From contig KL647312.1 in assembly GCA_000727475.1 (NCBI GenBank), positions 1,934,793-1,998,792 of the forward strand: DNA of 64,000 nt. Direction: 5' to 3'. Position 1 is the first letter of the stretch; each line of letters begins with the position of its first letter. Below, in pieces: positions 60,365 through 64,000 of the stretch. A model generated the notes under the pieces. That model saw only the letters and a program-made list of their open reading frames with translations, was not told where the DNA came from and did no database searches. The position numbers and the translations under genes were made by a program. The stretch comes from Sarcocystis neurona (Eukaryota; Apicomplexa; Conoidasida; Eucoccidiorida; Sarcocystidae).

Positions 60365-63300
60365 CAACACTTTCTCGCACACAATTTTTTTCCTCGAAAA
60401 AGAGACGAGAGTTGTTCTGCCATCTGGACGTCTCTCGTCCTGTCTTCTTTTGTGTCTGAACAAGTATTTTACCGCTCATCTTTCATCTGTATGACACCGG
60501 TGGCACAAGTGTGATGCACCTCGTCGCGCTGCTCTTGCCAGTCGTTAAAATTTTTTGACCGCTCATTTTCTTCATGCGTATCCACATACACAGAACTTCG
60601 TAAATGTGTGTGTACATACATATATATATATATACATATATATGTACGTATCCACAGGTCCACACGTGAGTACACATATAGCCGTGTTCACCTCTGTGTA
60701 GACCTGTCCCTGTACACAACATCAATGTGAACGTGCATCTGCTGAAAAGAAGAAAACAAAAGACAAGAAGCAGCCTACTGGCAACCGGAGGGGCAGTGCT
60801 TTTAAACGCAGAAGAAGACACCACTTGCGACTAACTAGCAGACACGTCTCTTCCCTCGGTGAAGACTTGCTCGTCGAGGACCTACGCCACAAACGAGAGC
60901 TCTTCTGAGGCGCTGCGACGCAGTGGGAAAAAAGCGGAGAAGGCCTAAGGTTGTTCCTGTGTACACTGATATGTATGACGACGACGGTTGGCTACACGTG
61001 TGTGCGAAGACGCTAGAAAAGAGAAGTGCGTACAAGTCTGTGGCCGGCTGAAAGTGTAGTACGCTGACCCGGCTTGTGAAGAAGAAATGATGTCTTCAAC
61101 TGCTAGCAGTCGCTCCTCATTCCTCTTCTACAGCCCTCCTTGTCTTCTCGGTCAGGCCAGAGTATTTAGATTGCAATTGTCCTCCCATGTGTGCGTAGGT
61201 TTGCGCATCCACACACGTACGGAAGTATACACATGCATTCGTATATGCAGTATTAGATATATATGTATATACGTAATCCGTGTGAATACGTATATATATA
61301 CATGTATGAGGAGTTGCAAACAAAAGAGAAAGCAAACATTTCTACATTCTAGCCTCCATGCATATACGTATACCAAAGGATCGTAATATATATATTCATA
61401 TATATACGTATGCACACATATGTCCAGATACACACATGTATACCTGAGTACATATACGTATATATATATATGCCTACATACGTATTCATATATGTGTATA
61501 GGGAGAGGAAAGCAGGAAGAGAAAGACCCAGCAGGAAAGAGAATTGCTGCAGAGTATTAACGCTGAGAGGTACGCGTGAGTATTCTTCCTGCTCTGTGTG
61601 TCATGTGGAGGGTAGCGACTGTCCTACTGCTACACAGGTATGCACTCGCGTGGGTCTAAGCGGCCACCAGTGTCTTTTTTTAAACGGTGCAACAGAAGCA
61701 GCAGACCTTTGTTATCACTTCTATATCTACTAAGAGGACAAAGAATATCTCTCGTCTGCGAGGAATGCATTGCGGCGATTAGGCACGTATATGCTAGTGT
61801 AAATTTCCACAAACCCTCCCTCATTCTCTCCATCTATGTAAAGTAGTAGACAACTTTGTACAGGGTTGTGTTACATGTGTAGGTGTGTATACGTTTACTA
61901 CTGTTAATCACTTTCGAGCACTGTTCAGTACTAAAACCGCTAACTATTAACTGCCGTGTTATTCCGACGAGCAGCAGGTAGCGGGACTTTTTCTCCTGCT
62001 CTGGTGTATCTGCTGTGCGGCGCAGAAAACCTGTTGGGAGCAGCAGAAGCTGCTTCGCATTCCAGGAGTAGCAAGATCAGAAGCACCTTTTTGGTTATGC
62101 AGCAACTGTCACCGTTGCTTTTCGTTTTAACTACCCGTCGTCCTGCCAGGGGGTTCTGTGCGGTTCCTTTTTCGTTGCTTCTACTTTGACAAGGGAAAAG
62201 CCAACAACTCTCTATTCACTTTCAGCAAGCACAGCAGAACAGCTGTAGTCATTTTTGTTTTGGTTTTTACTTGCAGCAGCAGCAGCAACGCAGTTGCGTA
62301 GCCTCAGTACACACGCAACTGTTAAACCATCAGCAACAGCAAGTGGGAACGTCCCTCTTGCTGTCGTCATGCGTAGAAAAAGGAGTTGTCTGCTTTATCT
62401 TCAGCTGCAGCAACCCTGGTGGCGGCACTCTGTGTCGTCTCGGTGTCGCAGCAGCAACAGCAGCAGCAGGTGCTACACCAGTCTAAAAACAGAAAAGAAA
62501 CTGAAGAGCCGCTGCATCTGCGCCGACATTGCGAGGAAGGTTTTCTTCTCCTTTAAGCCCTTACTACACACAAGCGCATCTCCACATGTAGTCGTGTGTG
62601 CATATATACATACGTACATACAAATATAGATATCTCCGTATTTGCGAACACAACTATACATATAGATGTATCTGTATTTCCGGACACATCTATACATATA
62701 GGTGTATCTGTATATACCCAAACTAATACAAAGAATAAGTTGCATACGCACAGGCGCAGTAGAGAATGCAGATACATATCTATCAACCGATCTAAGTGAA
62801 AGCAGACCTGATCCATATCTGTAAAAACTCTTTCATCAGTGATCGCCCAGAATTGTCGAACACACTTGCAAGGACGTAGTCCCCGCACTGACACATATCA
62901 ACATATATGTAAATCAGAATATACACGCGTCCCATATAGATACCTAAATGCCTACATTTGAAAACATATGTATGTATACGTATCCTACAGATACACGCAA
63001 ACGTATACACAGGTGCATCAAAGATAATCCTACTGTTCCACGTAAAGGCACCATAAATTCCTAGGAGCGCAGGAATACAGCTAAACAGGCAGGACAAACG
63101 GAGATGTCTACAGAAGCTTCAAATATCTTGCTGTGGCACGAGACGCTTTCGTGTTTTCTCGGCCCCTGGGGGGTGTACGTGCACCGGAATTGCTCTCTTC
63201 TCTCTGTGCTCCCTTCTGAGGTGTACGCACAAATCGGCTCTTGCACACCTCTGTATCTGCACACACGTGTATCTTCAAGCCTCTTTCTCTTTAATATTCG

Positions 63301-64000
63301 TGAAAGGAAACTCTCTACCTCGCTCAGCAGGGATCTAGCCATACAGACAAATCCACATACACACGGATGCGCACTCCTGAGCGTGGTCGTCCCGATTGCC
63401 GTTAGTGCCATTGATTCTTCTCTCTACAAGAAGTCAAATTAGCCGATGCTCTCAACTCCTTGCAGCACATCGCCTTTACTGTCGAAATACGCCCACGCAT
63501 GTAGAGGAACCGAATGGGAGGGTGCGACACATAATACACGCGCGCCTACATATATATATATATATATGTATATGTGCGTGGATACGTGTATGTATACGCA
63601 AATGTATGTTCATGTATGTACGAGTATGTGCATATATATACATACATGTATATGTATACGTGTATGTATAAGCACATGTATATGTATGTACGCGCCGACC
63701 CGAACACCGGCAACTACCTACGTACCCACACTTTTTCCTCCGTAAACAGAGAGATGCATCCCAGTGGACATTTGTTCGTCTTCCTGTGTACAAAAGTATT
63801 CCTGCTGTATAGAGACGCACGTCCCTGCTTTGGCGGCCGTAGAGAAGAAGACGGTGGCTCCATCTCTACGACTTAGAGGCGTGCCGGTCCTACGCGTCCG
63901 CTTGCATACGGCTGAAGAAACGCTTATCTCTGTGTACATTCTAAAAAAGATATATACATACACTTCCACCCTTTGATAGGGGAAGAAACGCTTCCGTCTG
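60365..64000. other. Right-hand interval, no supportable gene
   Basis: 3' flank of RNase H2A and beyond. TA/ACAT microsatellites occur at 60615, 61280, 61390-61490 and 63545-63690. Short CAG runs lie at 62262-62290 and 62445-62475. Plus frames at 61956-62189 and 62255-62629, and opposing frames at 63718-63976, look mildly protein-like but carry no recognised motif and have no clear splice sites. No frame with convincing composition runs off the right edge. Confidence 0.45.

Overview
The window looks like nuclear DNA of a coccidian apicomplexan, most probably an Eimeria species. The signs are long CAG/CTG trinucleotide tracts that encode runs of Gln, Ala and Ser inside genes, genes cut into small exons by kilobase introns full of (TA)n/ACAT microsatellites and pyrimidine tracts, and proteins of an apicomplexan type carrying very large low-complexity insertions. 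Nothing resembles bacterial, viral, transposon or CRISPR sequence. No database search was possible: gene identities rest on recognising family motifs and on exon phases that join exactly.

Layout. (1) 1-1178, minus strand: a gene fragment entering from the left edge, starting with a signal peptide; unidentified. (2) 1179-10915: about 9.7 kb with no supportable gene, holding one 147-bp tandem duplication. (3) 10916-24288, plus strand: PdxT/SNO glutaminase subunit of pyridoxal 5'-phosphate synthase in seven exons, about 8% coding. (4) 24289-26674: no gene seen. (5) 26675-28036, minus: single-exon predicted membrane protein of 453 aa, unidentified, perhaps with 5' exons up to about 28.7 kb. (6) 28037-32011: no certain gene; a coding-like stretch lies at 30365-31289. 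(7) 32012-37759, minus: fold-type IV (class IV) PLP enzyme resembling 4-amino-4-deoxychorismate lyase or a D-amino-acid/branched-chain aminotransferase, with more than 1200 residues of Gln/Ala/Ser-rich sequence inserted in the domain. (8) 37760-41400: no certain gene; several minus-strand stretches near 39.0-41.4 kb look coding. (9) 41502-60364, plus: catalytic subunit A of ribonuclease H2 in nine exons, with a ~500-residue insertion in the catalytic domain and a C-terminal PCNA-interacting motif. (10) 60365-64000: no supportable gene.

How the genes relate. PdxT supplies ammonia to the PLP synthase complex (partner PdxS/SNZ, not in this window). The class IV enzyme would use PLP as cofactor and, if it is an ADC lyase, would make p-aminobenzoate for folate. 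RNase H2 removes ribonucleotides and RNA-DNA hybrids in the nucleus. Nothing shows that the genes are co-regulated; their proximity may be chance. The main themes are exon-scale conservation inside very repetitive introns, and conserved catalytic cores broken by huge low-complexity insertions.
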